A stretch of DNA of 64,000 nt from Daucus carota subsp. sativus. Its lineage: Eukaryota; Streptophyta; Magnoliopsida; Apiales; Apiaceae. The position numbers were made by a program, and so were the translations under genes. The notes below the pieces were generated by a model that saw only the letters and a program-made list of their open reading frames with translations, had not been told where the DNA came from and made no database searches. The DNA is taken from contig NC_030385.2 of the NCBI RefSeq assembly GCF_001625215.2, positions 4,333,135-4,397,134 on the forward strand. The letters are read 5' to 3'. Shown one piece after another: positions 25,003-35,893 of this stretch (the first letter of the stretch is position 1; each line of letters starts with the position of its first letter).

Positions 25003-25992
25003 ATGGTTAAAGTATAAAAAGAAAATGCAATATCACGTAAAATAGCTTGAAAGTAAAACCTTATTCATAAACTCGTGGTACATATGTCTGAATAATACTC
25101 TATCCAGTGTTATATTATAACTTTGATAAACAATTTGTGATCAGACTATTACCATAAATTATGGACCATCATTTACAAAAATGGGATCTCCCTCCTACGT
25201 CGGATAAAAATACATATTTTAACATACATATCACTGAAACTATATACAAGACAAGAGTATTTAGTATATTAAAAATTATCGATTACATAATTTTAGGATA
25301 TAAGAAAATAGAATGAAAAAAGGATATATATTATTGAAATGATATACATGACTGACAGAGTAATATACTCAAAAAGTCACTTGTTATGACGTTATACATA
25401 ACAAAAACGTTTAAAGGATATACACGACCTACAAAATGATATTCTTGGAAGTCTTTTGATATAATTATGTAAATAAGACTTGTAAATAGATATATATTTA
25501 ATGAATATAATTTTAAAAATATAATGATTGGTGTTGCTGAATTAATCAATTTAAAATCTAGTTTTCTTCTTCACCTATTTGTCAAATTATAATACACAAA
25601 AAACTTCAAATATGTATATTTTGATTTATAAACTGAATCAAAGTAACTATATTAGATTTTAATTAGATTTTCCGAAAATTCAAATTTAAAGCTCATCTAT
25701 AAGTCAAGACTCAGATATCATAAAATTGTAGACAATCCAATAAGTCGGTATAAAATTTGAATTTATCTAAATTATATTGAACTAGTTTGGGATAAAAATA
25801 ATTAGAAAAATTGACAGCAGGTACAACATAAATGAATAAATAAGTTGTTTTCATGAAAGACATATTCATAAGTCAGAACCCATAAAGCAGGTAGGATAGT
25901 TCACCCATCAAAGACCTGATTCAGTTTTCCAACAATTTCCAATCACATTTTATACTGTTTTTTCATAATCTGCATCTATTATATCCTTGTGT
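25003..25992. other. AT-rich intergenic DNA
   Basis: Nothing supported in this stretch; it is very AT-rich with no long open frame of recognisable content. Confidence 0.4.
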
Positions 25993-26298
25993 TTGTGTTT
26001 AGTTGGGGAGAATGGAATGAAATAAAATGAAATGAGTAAAATTATTTGAAACTAATAGAGATAGGAGGGAAGTTTTGAAATAAATTTAAGTGAGTGCAAA
26101 ATTTCTATGATAAGATTTGAGAAAAAATTGAAGGTAGGAGAGAATGGAGCATTCCATCTCAAATTGAAGGTATGATCTCTAGCACATAATGTAAGGAATG
26201 GAATGGAAGAAGGAATGAAATTTGTTAACAATTGCCGATAATATAATTCATTATTCATTCCATTTCTTCCGAAATCATTCATCTCAGCCAAACACAAC
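25993..26298. mobile_element. MITE-like inverted-repeat element, about 300 bp
   Basis: The left end, TGTGTTTAGTTGGGGAGAAT, and the inverted right end, TGTGTTTGGCTGAGATGAAT, match at most positions. The GGAATGAAAT words continue the symmetry inward. No coding capacity. Superfamily not fixed; boundaries are approximate. Confidence 0.6.
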
Positions 26299-26355
26299 AT
26301 TATTCTTTCTGATTTCCTCTTTCTTTTAGTAGTTTCGCATTATCCTAAATTAATA

Positions 26356-26571
26356 TTCTCTCCGTCTCACCAGGATGTTTACGTTCACTGTTTACACGCA
26401 TTTTGAGACTCTTATAAAGTATAGTTCAATAATATTTTTTTAATTTTTCATTTTTTGAAATAAAAGTTTAAACGTCAAACTTTTTTTCAGGATTTTTTTA
26501 AAAATAAATATATAATATAAATATATTTTTGTGAAGCCTTAACGTAAGGAATGTGGTGGGAGGGAGGGAAT
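26356..26571. mobile_element. Stowaway-like MITE (Tc1/mariner)
   Basis: The left end reads TTCTCTCCGTCTCACC and the right end GGTGGGAGGGAGGGAA, with TA on each side. This is a worn version of the CTCCCTCCGT Stowaway terminus, and the interior word AAAGTATAGTTC is shared with the cleaner copy at 49896. It lies about 550 bp upstream of the H+-ATPase start. Confidence 0.7.
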
Positions 26572-27124
26572 ATTTATTGAATCCTACTACTTTCATAAGA
26601 GTGAGCAGAAGCCAACATTTATGTAAAATTGAATCAAATAAAAAATTATTACATATATTGCTTAACTCGCACTAGATATCACAATCATAATCCAATATTT
26701 TAGTTAATAATTAAAAGTTCTTGAAAAGATTTGATTTATTGTATTCAATACGTAACAAAATAAATTTTAAAAAAAAGTATCCGGATAATATTTAACACTC
26801 CTCGTTTTCCAGGCTTATATCAGCTTAAAAAACAGTAAACACAAGAAGAGCTTGTAACAGTTAAGTACACTACCTCTTCTCTCTGAGCTGTTCCACTTCT
26901 TCTAAGTAGATTTGGTGTTGGTGGGTCTACCTCATCTATCTTTTACAAATCTTTCCTTGGTTTTTTTTTTTTGATATTTCAATAATTGCAAAGTGTCTCC
27001 TTTTCATTTCTTGAAATTTTAACTACAGGTTCTTGAAATTTTATGCTGGTAGCTATAGTTCAGGTAGAAAATTAGTGGGTTGTAATCTTTTTTCGATTTC
27101 ATAGACAATTTGAAGCAGAAAAAG
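26572..27124 (+). promoter_or_regulatory. promoter and leader of the H+-ATPase gene with a possible uORF
   Basis: This interval precedes the H+-ATPase start codon. A CT-rich stretch around 26870-26960 looks like a transcribed leader. A 10-codon upstream open frame at 27043-27075 (MLVAIVQVEN then stop) ends 49 bp before the start codon. Upstream frames are known in the leaders of some plant H+-ATPase genes and modulate translation. Whether this one is transcribed, or lies in a leader intron ending at 27028, is not decided. Confidence 0.4.
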
Positions 27125-30100
27125 ATGGAAGATAAGCCTGAAGTTCTTGAAGCTGTGCTGAAGGAAACAGTTGATTTGGTAATGGATCTGTGAACTGTGT
27201 GCTGTGAAGTTTTTGTGTGTGTCTGTGTGTTTTTTTGATGATTTTGTACTCTTTGTGTGTGCAGGAAAGCATTCCCATTGAGGAGGTTTTCGAGAATCTG
27301 AGATGTAGCAAAGATGGTCTAACTAGCTCTGGTGCTGCAGAGAGATTAACCATATTTGGACATAACAAGCTTGAGGAAGTCAAGGTACTTATGTTTTTTT
27401 GGGACCACTTTTTCTTCTCTGTTGTTTTTCTCAATTTGGAATCTATCCTGTTGTTCATATGATTGTTATTAGCTTTATTGTTATGATTTTCTCAAGGTGG
27501 TGGTTTAATCTTAATGTTGGCAACATTGAATTTACAACTTTGCTTTATGTTTTATTTGTAGCTCTTTATGGTTTTTTTGGGTGCTTGTAGTGCTTTATCT
27601 TGATGATATGGTATGTGTTTTGGTTGTGTGCAGGAAAGGAAATTCTTGAAGTTTTTGGGGTTTATGTGGAATCCTTTGTCATGGGTTATGGAAGCTGCTG
27701 CAATCATGGCAATTGCTCTTGCTAACGGAGGCGTAAGACTGTCTATTTGATTTACAAATTGAAAGACTCTCCCTTGTTTCATATGCAATTATAGTAGGTT
27801 GCAAAACATTTTACCAACCATTTATTGTTTATGATCTTGCAGGGAAAGCCACCTGATTGGCAAGATTTCGTTGGTATCATTACTTTGCTTGTGATTAACT
27901 CAACTATTAGTTTTATCGAGGAAAATAATGCAGGAAATGCGGCAGCTGCTCTAATGGCACGTCTTGCTCCAAAAGCCAAGGTATAAAATTCTGAACAAAA
28001 TTTTACTTCCACTGTTCAACCACTTTGTCTTCACGTCCCAACAGAATGCAAGAACCTCAATTTTCAATAGCAAATGTAGCTGTGTCTTAAAATATTAGAG
28101 CTTAATTGGTTAATTATCATTATAATAAAGGTTCTCCGAGATGGAAAGTGGAACGAGGAAGATGCTTCTGTTTTGGTGCCTGGGGACATTATCAGTATAA
28201 AACTTGGAGATATTGTTCCTGCGGATGCTCGTCTTCTTGAAGGCGATCCCTTGAAAATTGACCAGGTAACTATTCTGTTGAAATTTGGTTCTTAGCTGTC
28301 TTTCTACATCACATTTGCCTGAATGTATTATTCATATTGTGCAGTCTGCTTTGACTGGCGAGTCTCTTCCGGTGACTAAAGGCCCTGGGGATGGTGTGTA
28401 TTCTGGTTCTACGTGCAAGCAGGGAGAGCTTGAGGCTGTGGTCATTGCCACCGGGGTTCATACCTTCTTTGGAAAGGCCGCTCACCTAGTAGATTCCACT
28501 AACCAAGTGGGCCACTTTCAGAAGGCAAGTAAATGCAGTTCTTTTTGTTCTTTATTTTCTTTCTCCTTAAAGTCAGTTGTAATTATATTTCCATTTGACA
28601 GGTTTTAACTGCAATTGGAAACTTTTGTATATGCTCAATTGCTGTGGGAATGATTATAGAGGTTATCGTACAATACCCCATTCAAGATAGAAAATATCGC
28701 CCTGGGATTGACAATCTTCTTGTGCTTTTGATTGGTGGAATTCCGATTGCAATGCCCACTGTTTTGTCTGTAACAATGGCAATTGGTTCTCACCGTTTGG
28801 CCCAACAGGTTTGCTATGTTCCCTTGTTGCTTCAAGTAGTGTAATTTAGGAAATCTGGTGCTGAAAGTATGCGTTAACAACAATAGGGTGCAATCACAAA
28901 AAGAATGACAGCAATTGAAGAGATGGCAGGAATGGATGTTCTTTGCAGTGATAAAACTGGAACTTTGACACTAAACAAGCTTACGGTTGACAAAAATCTT
29001 ATCGAGGTTTGATTCTTGTCGATCGCTGTGGTTATAAGTTAATAGTTGCTTGTCCTTTGAACTTGAACCTTATCTGTTCTCCATAGGTATTTGCCAAAGG
29101 AGTGGATGCAGATACTGTTGTTTTGATGGCAGCTCGAGCCTCCCGGACAGAAAACCAAGATGCCATAGACACCGCCATAGTTAACATGCTAGCTGATCCA
29201 AAAGAGGTAAACTATCGAGTAGCACAAGTTCCATTTGGTTTACACATCTTTTAATAAGTCATGCTGACTCACCAAGGGAGTTATCACCTCTGGCAGGCAC
29301 GTGCTGGTGTTCAAGAACTTCACTTCCTTCCGTTCAATCCCACTGACAAGCGTACAGCTTTGACCTATCTTGACAGTGAAGGTAAAATGCATCGCGTCAG
29401 CAAAGGTGCTCCAGAACAGGTATTGTTATATATTCCGAATATTTACGCCTATGATCATATTATCTTGTCTAATTAATTAGCTTTAATTTTTATTTTTTTT
29501 ATATGGCTTTTTAGATTTTGCATCTCGCCCACAACAAGTCAGATATAGAACGCAGGGTTCATTCTATAATTGATAAGTTTGCAGAGCGAGGGTTGCGGTC
29601 ACTTGCTGTAGCTTACCAGGTAATTGGTTCCTTCTTTTTTCTTTTTTTGGACCTATTTGATGTAAAATTCTATTTCCACTATCTTCTTATAGCACTTCTC
29701 AGTTCTCAGTTTTGCACTTCGTTGTATCCATGCAGGAAGTTCCCGAGAGAAGGAAGGAGAGTGCTGGTGGCCCATGGCAGTTTGTAGGTCTCATGCCTCT
29801 CTTTGATCCGCCAAGGCATGACAGTGCAGAAACAATTAGGAGAGCATTAAATCTTGGTGTAAATGTAAAGATGATCACAGGTACTTGTTTAATTCATCTA
29901 TGCCATTAACATGTAATTAGTTGGAGGAAGTGCTAAAAAATCCACATCAACAAGAAAAATATCTCCCTCAACTCTGAAATTATTAATATGAACTTCAAGT
30001 GAGGTGGCTTTAATTAAAGCTTTGTGATTAAAAAAGTCAAAACACATATAAAAAATAAATTAATTTGTAGTGAAATAGGTATGGAATTATAACATTATTT

Positions 30101-33100
30101 CCGCATATAATATGTATTAATGAGTCAATCCTAGGTGTTGGTGACATGGTTGCAAATTTAACCTTATGGACCGAAATTTTTTTAAATAGAACAAGCTCCT
30201 GTTATATATCCTTTTGTTTAGTTGCATCTGGAAATAAGTGGCAACCCGAAACATCATTGAATTTTCCAGTACTTACCATCAGTTTTATATATTTCTTTAT
30301 TGATATTAACCTTCCATTTCTGAACTTGAAACTTGTAACAGGGGATCAATTGGCCATAGGAAAAGAAACCGGTCGTCGCTTAGGTATGGGGACCAACATG
30401 TATCCTTCTTCGGCTTTGTTGGGACAGAACAAAGATGAGTCAATTGCTGCCTTACCAATTGATGAGCTCATAGAGAAAGCAGATGGTTTTGCTGGAGTTT
30501 TTCCAGGTCCGCTAGCACATGTTTTTCTCACATTTCATTTGTACTGGTGGGAAGTTAAAATGTTTTGTTTGCATAGGTTTCGCACTATGTTTTGGGTTGC
30601 TCTCATGGTTTAATATTGTTTCAGAGCACAAATATGAGATAGTGAAGCGCTTACAAGCTAGGAAACACATCTGTGGAATGACTGGTGATGGAGTAAATGA
30701 TGCTCCTGCTCTTAAAAAGGCTGATATAGGAATTGCTGTGGCTGATGCAACTGATGCAGCACGTAGTGCTTCTGATATCGTACTTACTGAACCGGGACTC
30801 AGTGTTATCATTAGTGCTGTCTTGACCAGTCGTGCAATCTTCCAAAGAATGAAAAACTATACGGTGATCCTCAATTTTAATTATGTGATAGAGACTTGTT
30901 ACTATATATCTTATGTCCTGGTGGTTTATGATTGAGCGTCTAGACTTGATTTACTACTGTGACGTCTCAGACATATATATCTTCTTAATCTGATACTTTT
31001 ACACCTGAACTCACCACATTTATATCTTCTATTTTTTGACAGATATATGCAGTTTCTATTACAATTCGTATCGTGGTAAGTTATCTGGTGTTGTTCTCTC
31101 CGCCCCCATCCTTTGTTTAATAGTTTTTTATGGTCATTATTTTTGGTTGCTGGAGTGCAATGCCTATATCATTATATGATTTAATTTTCTCTCCTTTTTG
31201 TTCTTTTTGTTTTGCAACAGGTTGGCTTTATGCTGCTAGCCCTGATATGGAAATTTGATTTCCCACCCTTTATGGTGCTAATCATTGCAATTCTTAATGA
31301 TGGTATGTTCTTCCTTCCGCGACACTCAAGCATCTTCTTCTCCTTAAACACTTGCAGAAAATTTTGACTCTCAGACAAATCTCTTAAGTTTTAAACCTCT
31401 CGCAGAATTGAGTTTAACAGTAGAAATTATCAGGAGAAGTTCTTAAGTAATAACAAAGCCTCTCGCAGAATTGAGTTTAACAATAGAAATTATCAGGAGA
31501 AGTTGTTAAGTAATAACAAATCAGTTCGTGCAGTTCTTGCTCCAAATTAGTTTTTAAAATCTGTAAAGATTTACTAAAATGATGAAATTCCTGCTTTCGG
31601 CTAATTAGTAGTTTTCGATACCAGGTACTATCATGACAATTTCGAAGGACAGGGTGAAACCATCTCCTCTGCCCGATAGCTGGAAGCTTGCTGAGATTTT
31701 TACCACTGGTATTGTTCTTGGTAGTTACTTGGCAATGATGACAGTTATATTCTTCTGGGCTGCATATAAAACAAACTTCTTTCCGGTAAGGAAGCTACCT
31801 GCCAACCATCACTTTCTTATACCATTTCCTATATCAATTTCTGATCAGTTGATATTTTCTTTTTTTGTTAAAGAGACAGTTAATATTAAATCCTTTAAAG
31901 CACGATATCTATTATTAAATTTCTTATGCTGCAATGTGTGTTGTTCTTTGAGCTGGCTTATTTTCTTATTAGACCATCTCCAACCCATGACACTATTTTG
32001 GTGTGAAAAAGACACCAATTTGGTGTGAAAACTACACCAAATCAAAATTTCACTCCAACCCATCAACACCATATCCTACACCAAAAAGAATCTTTTACAC
32101 ATTAAATGGAATATTCTCCCTTTTTAAGTTATTTATATCAATATTGAATTTGTACTTAAATTTTAACATGTTCAATAAACAAAGACCTAAAATAATTATA
32201 AATTTATTAATAAATTTAAGAGGACAACTTAATTATATGAATTCTCGTGCTCTTCCCATATGTGCTCGATCAAGGCGTTGCGAAGTTCAAAATGAGATTC
32301 CTGAATGAATATTTGAAAAAGTTTGGAGGTTCTCTGGATGATTTTTCAGAAAACTAGTTATTATCATGCTGCTGTTTCTTCAGATGGTGTACTGCATAGA
32401 TGCATAGGCAGGTCATGTAATCGTGGTTTCATGCAAAAGTAATGCAAACTTTTTAGTTTTATTTAATTTATATTTTAATCATTGTGTATTTTATTTTTGA
32501 ATCAAACCTATTTAAAAAACATATCTTCTATATAAGAATATAAATTTATTGATATTTGGAAATAAATAAAAAACTTGAGCAAAATAGTAAAGAAAGAAAA
32601 TTTAAAACAATTATGATTGAAGAATAAATAACATAACATAAAACAACTTTAATGGGACATAGATGGAATAATTTTGTTTTCATTAACATATGTGAGGGTA
32701 TAGAAGGTATTTTGAAAAACTCCAAATTTGGTGTAAAAGTTACACCAAATCAATACTTGACACCAAATTTGGTGTCAACCAATTCATTTGGTGTCAACTT
32801 TACACCAATTTGGTGTTGGGTTGGAGTGAATTTGACACCAAATATGACACCAAAATGGTGTTTTGGCGTTGGGTTGGAGTTGCTCTAAGGCCTTTTAGTT
32901 TTGTGCTTGCCAAACACCTTTAATTTTCTTTTCTTCTTTTTTCTAATCAGCATCTATTTAGTCAAGTTAACATTTCAGTGATGGCAGGACAGTTCAGTTG
33001 TACTGACAATTTTTTTCTCTGACATATAAGAATACATTTGGGGTAAGTTCACTCGAGAAGACCGCCCACGATGACTTTAAGAAGCTTGCTTCTGCTATAT

Positions 33101-33948
33101 ATCTTCAAGTAAGCACTATAAGTCAGGCACTTATATTTGTAACAAGATCCCGAAGTTGGTCTTTTGTAGAGCGTCCTGGTTTGTTGCTTGTTGCGGCATT
33201 TGCAGTTGCTCAATTGGTGAGGCAATTATCCTTTCACATTAAGGGTACTGTTATAGATGTATGGAAATGATTCTTAGTTCTGATTTCTTTGACAATCAGA
33301 TTGCTACCTTGATTGCGGTTTATGCGAACTGGAATTTTGCTGCAATCGAAGGAATCGGATGGGGATGGGCTGGTGTAATTTGGCTTTACAATATCATCTT
33401 CTACTTCCCCCTTGACATCATAAAGTTCTTTATCAGATATGCTCTAAGTGGAAGAGCCTGGGATCTTGTTCTAGAGCGGAGGGTAAGAGTTGCTGTCCGA
33501 TATACCCAAATCAGACAGTTGACATGCTTTACATATTTACTTGTTTACAATGTTCCTTTTCTAAAAACATATTTTTTTTGGGGGGCAGGTTGCTTTTACG
33601 AGGCAAAAGGATTTTGGAAAGGAACAGCGGGAGCTTAAATGGGCACATGCCCAGAGAACCCTCCACGGGCTTGAAGTACCTGACACCAAGATGTTTAATG
33701 ACAAATCAAATTTCACCGAGCTCAATCAAATGGCCGAGGAAGCTAAAAGGAGAGCCGAAATTGCCAGGCAAGTAGCTTGATCAAAATCAGCAGTCTAGTT
33801 GGTTTGGGGATATGAAAGAAAAGTATATTGATCCACATTGTTTACGTGCAGGTTAAGGGAACTACACACACTCAAGGGTCACGTCGAATCAGTTGTGAGA
33901 TTGAAGGGTCTTGACATCGATACAATTCAGCAATCATACACCGTCTAA
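27125..33948 (+). CDS. AHA11: plasma-membrane H+-ATPase (P3A type), AHA11-like
   Basis: It pumps protons out of the cell with ATP and energises secondary transport. I read 21 exons: 27125-27178, 27265-27384, 27634-27732, 27843-27980, 28131-28265, 28345-28524, 28602-28808, 28887-29006, 29087-29206, 29297-29419, 29515-29619, 29736-29880, 30342-30506, 30625-30863, 31043-31075, 31221-31302, 31625-31785, 33031-33216, 33300-33482, 33589-33767 and 33852-33948. The total is 2,871 bp (956 aa), the normal family length. Visible motifs are the actuator LTGES, the phosphorylated [15 protein letters not shown] of the nucleotide site, the hinge [19 protein letters not shown] in M4 and the C-terminal QQSYTV, whose Thr is the 14-3-3 switch. 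The start [13 protein letters not shown] matches AHA11 closely. Two introns (donors at 28525 and 33768) use GC instead of GT. No breaks are seen. Confidence 0.97.
31398..31521. repeat. 62-bp tandem duplication in an H+-ATPase intron
   Basis: Two nearly identical copies share CCTCTCGCAGAATTGAG, GAAATTATCAGGAGAAG and TTAAGTAATAACAAA. They lie in intron 16, before the exon at 31625. The few differences suggest a recent duplication. Confidence 0.85.
31969..32888. mobile_element. non-autonomous TIR transposon in H+-ATPase intron 17
   Basis: The ends TTAGACCATCTCCAACCC and GGGTTGGAGTTGCTCTAA form an inverted repeat of the common plant GAGCATCTCCAACC type. Both subterminal regions carry many copies of TTTGGTGT and its complement ACACCAAA, most densely at 32730-32860. 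The interior word GTGCTCGATCAAGGCG resembles internal parts of PIF/Harbinger-like elements. It explains why this intron is the longest of the gene (1,245 bp). No transposase is present, and the target duplication is ambiguous because TTA/TAA can be read as part of the terminus. Confidence 0.75.
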
Positions 33949-34375
33949 GTAACTAAATATGTACTTAGGCTATCCTCAAGCATAGCGAAAACTGTGCTTT
34001 CCCTTGAGCTCGTAGGTCGGCTTTTCATGTCCATTTTCGTTTTCCATGTTTATATAAATTGTTCTTCGGTCATTTCAGGGATTTGCAATCCCCAGCAATA
34101 CAACTAAACTGGGATATAGAGCAATCATATATTATGTCTATACTTTTTACTTTATATAGTAAGGTTCTCTAAGCATACAATATCTACCTTCTGCCTCTGA
34201 GGTTAATACCTATTTAGGCTTGCAATGTTTACATACTTTCTAGTACAGGTACACTTCTCTTTCTAAAAGTACTAGCTCTATCACTGCCTATTTTTCTAGG
34301 ATTAGGACACGAAAACAATTTCTTTATTCTTATATTATTACCCTCTCCGGATCCTTCTCTCTGACGAGACATACA
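33949..34375. other. 3' flank of the H+-ATPase gene
   Basis: Probably contains the 3' untranslated region; no other feature seen before the pogo-like element. Confidence 0.45.
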
Positions 34376-35304
34376 GTTAAATTTCTTTAAATTAATATCT
34401 TGGGACCGGAGAAAAATATTACTTTACCTAATTTATTATTTTATCGATATAATAATATTTTATTACTTTATCGATAAAGTAATATTTTATTATTTTACCG
34501 CATTTCTATAATATATTTATAAATTATAATCCATTATTTTTAAAAACAAGAATCACTCACATGCAATGTATTTGATTTAAAATTACTTTTATAATAATTA
34601 GTTATATGGCTTGGAATATTGATGTGAAAATGACCACAATTGCAAATTATTTTTTCGGCATTGCAATATTCGTTCAGAAAAAAATGATGAACAAAAACTT
34701 GGTGAAATAAATGAAGGTGTCGAAGGAACAAATGAAGCTATCTCCGATTTACGATACAGGAATGTGATAGATGTGGAGCATCTATTGAATTATCCAAGCG
34801 AAAATGATACAATTATGGAGTCACCTACCGATGAAAAAAATCATTGAGTCGGTAATAAACACCAACGAAGGGAGTGATGGTGAACTAGACGATAGCAATG
34901 TCATCCCATCCCAAGCGTGTCATTAAAGGAAGTACTTCAGGCAATCAACACTTTAAACAATTATTTGTTACAACTTGACCAAAACACATCGGGAGGAGTT
35001 TATGCTTTACATAAAGTCAGGATAAGATTAATTTTGGCATTGGTGGAAAGAATACACAAGCTGCTATAGATTCCTATTTCAAAAAGAACTAAATTTAGTA
35101 ATTCATATACAATACATATTTAATTCATGAATTAATATTACTTTACATATTACTTGGGTCTTTAATGAATTTTTAAATTTTTATTATCTTATGCTTTTAG
35201 CGAAAATATTACTTTAGCACACTGACCCAAGTTGAGACCGACAAAAATTATTATTTAAACGAGGTTATTACTTTATCGGATATTACTTAGTCGAGGTTTA
35301 ATTG
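34376..35304 (+). mobile_element. pogo-like (Tc1/mariner) element remnant, 929 bp
   Basis: The left end, CAGTTAAATTTCTTTAAATT, matches plant pogo termini, followed by CTTGGGACCGGAG. The right end, inverted, reads CAATTAAACCTCGACTAAG. TA flanks both ends (34374-34375 and 35305-35306). The interior around 34770-35080 encodes a piece with LLNYPSENDTIMESP, SLKEVLQAINTLNNYLLQL and ALHKVRIRLILALVERI. This resembles the region after the DDE domain of plant Tigger/pogo proteins. The DDE domain itself is gone, so it is non-autonomous. Confidence 0.75.
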
Positions 35305-35455
35305 TAGTAATCTTCCACAACAGATAAAACATACATTATGGTTTTAGTAACTATGTTGAATAATGTTAATTTCTCTTTAGGTTTGTCATTATATATGGAC
35401 TGTTGTTGTTTATTACTCAAAAATTATTCTCAATATTTTCTTCAAATTTTAGTTT

Positions 35456-35656
35456 GGGAAAATGCTAGAAACCCCAAAAAGTTGTCCCAAATTTTTTTAC
35501 CAAATGACATGTCAAATTCTGATTGGCCGCATTTTCTCCAATAATAATGAGACCCCTTGTATATACACCAATCACCCAATCACAATCATCCACTTGTCCG
35601 CCACATCATTTGGTAAAACAATTTGGTAAAAAAATTTGGGGCACCTAGCATTGCCC
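35456..35656. mobile_element. 201-bp MITE with 8-bp target duplication (hAT-like)
   Basis: The ends GGGAAAATGCTAG and CTAGCATTGCCC are inverted repeats. The symmetry extends through AAATTTTTTTACCAAAT on both sides. TTTAGTTT is present at 35448-35455 and 35657-35664, an exact 8-bp duplication of hAT type. It has no coding capacity. It lies just downstream of the first NPF gene. Confidence 0.75.
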
Positions 35657-35893
35657 TTTAGTTTGAGAATATTTGATTAGTACTATTTACTCTAGACGTG
35701 TAAACGTATAAACCAACCAATTAAAATCAGTCATTTGGATTACGTCATCCTGGAAAAAGAACTATTCAGAAAAACCTAAGTAGCAAAAAAGAAACATCCA
35801 GAAAAAACTCTGGTTCAAGTAATTGAGATGAAGGAACCTTTATATTACCAAAATAACAATAACATGCATTCAGGCTTGAAAGGAATAGCTTGA

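Noticed and set aside
25001-25010. CACTA element end read further right
   Set aside because: The TAGTG terminus at 24998-25002 with ATG on both sides fixes the boundary exactly.
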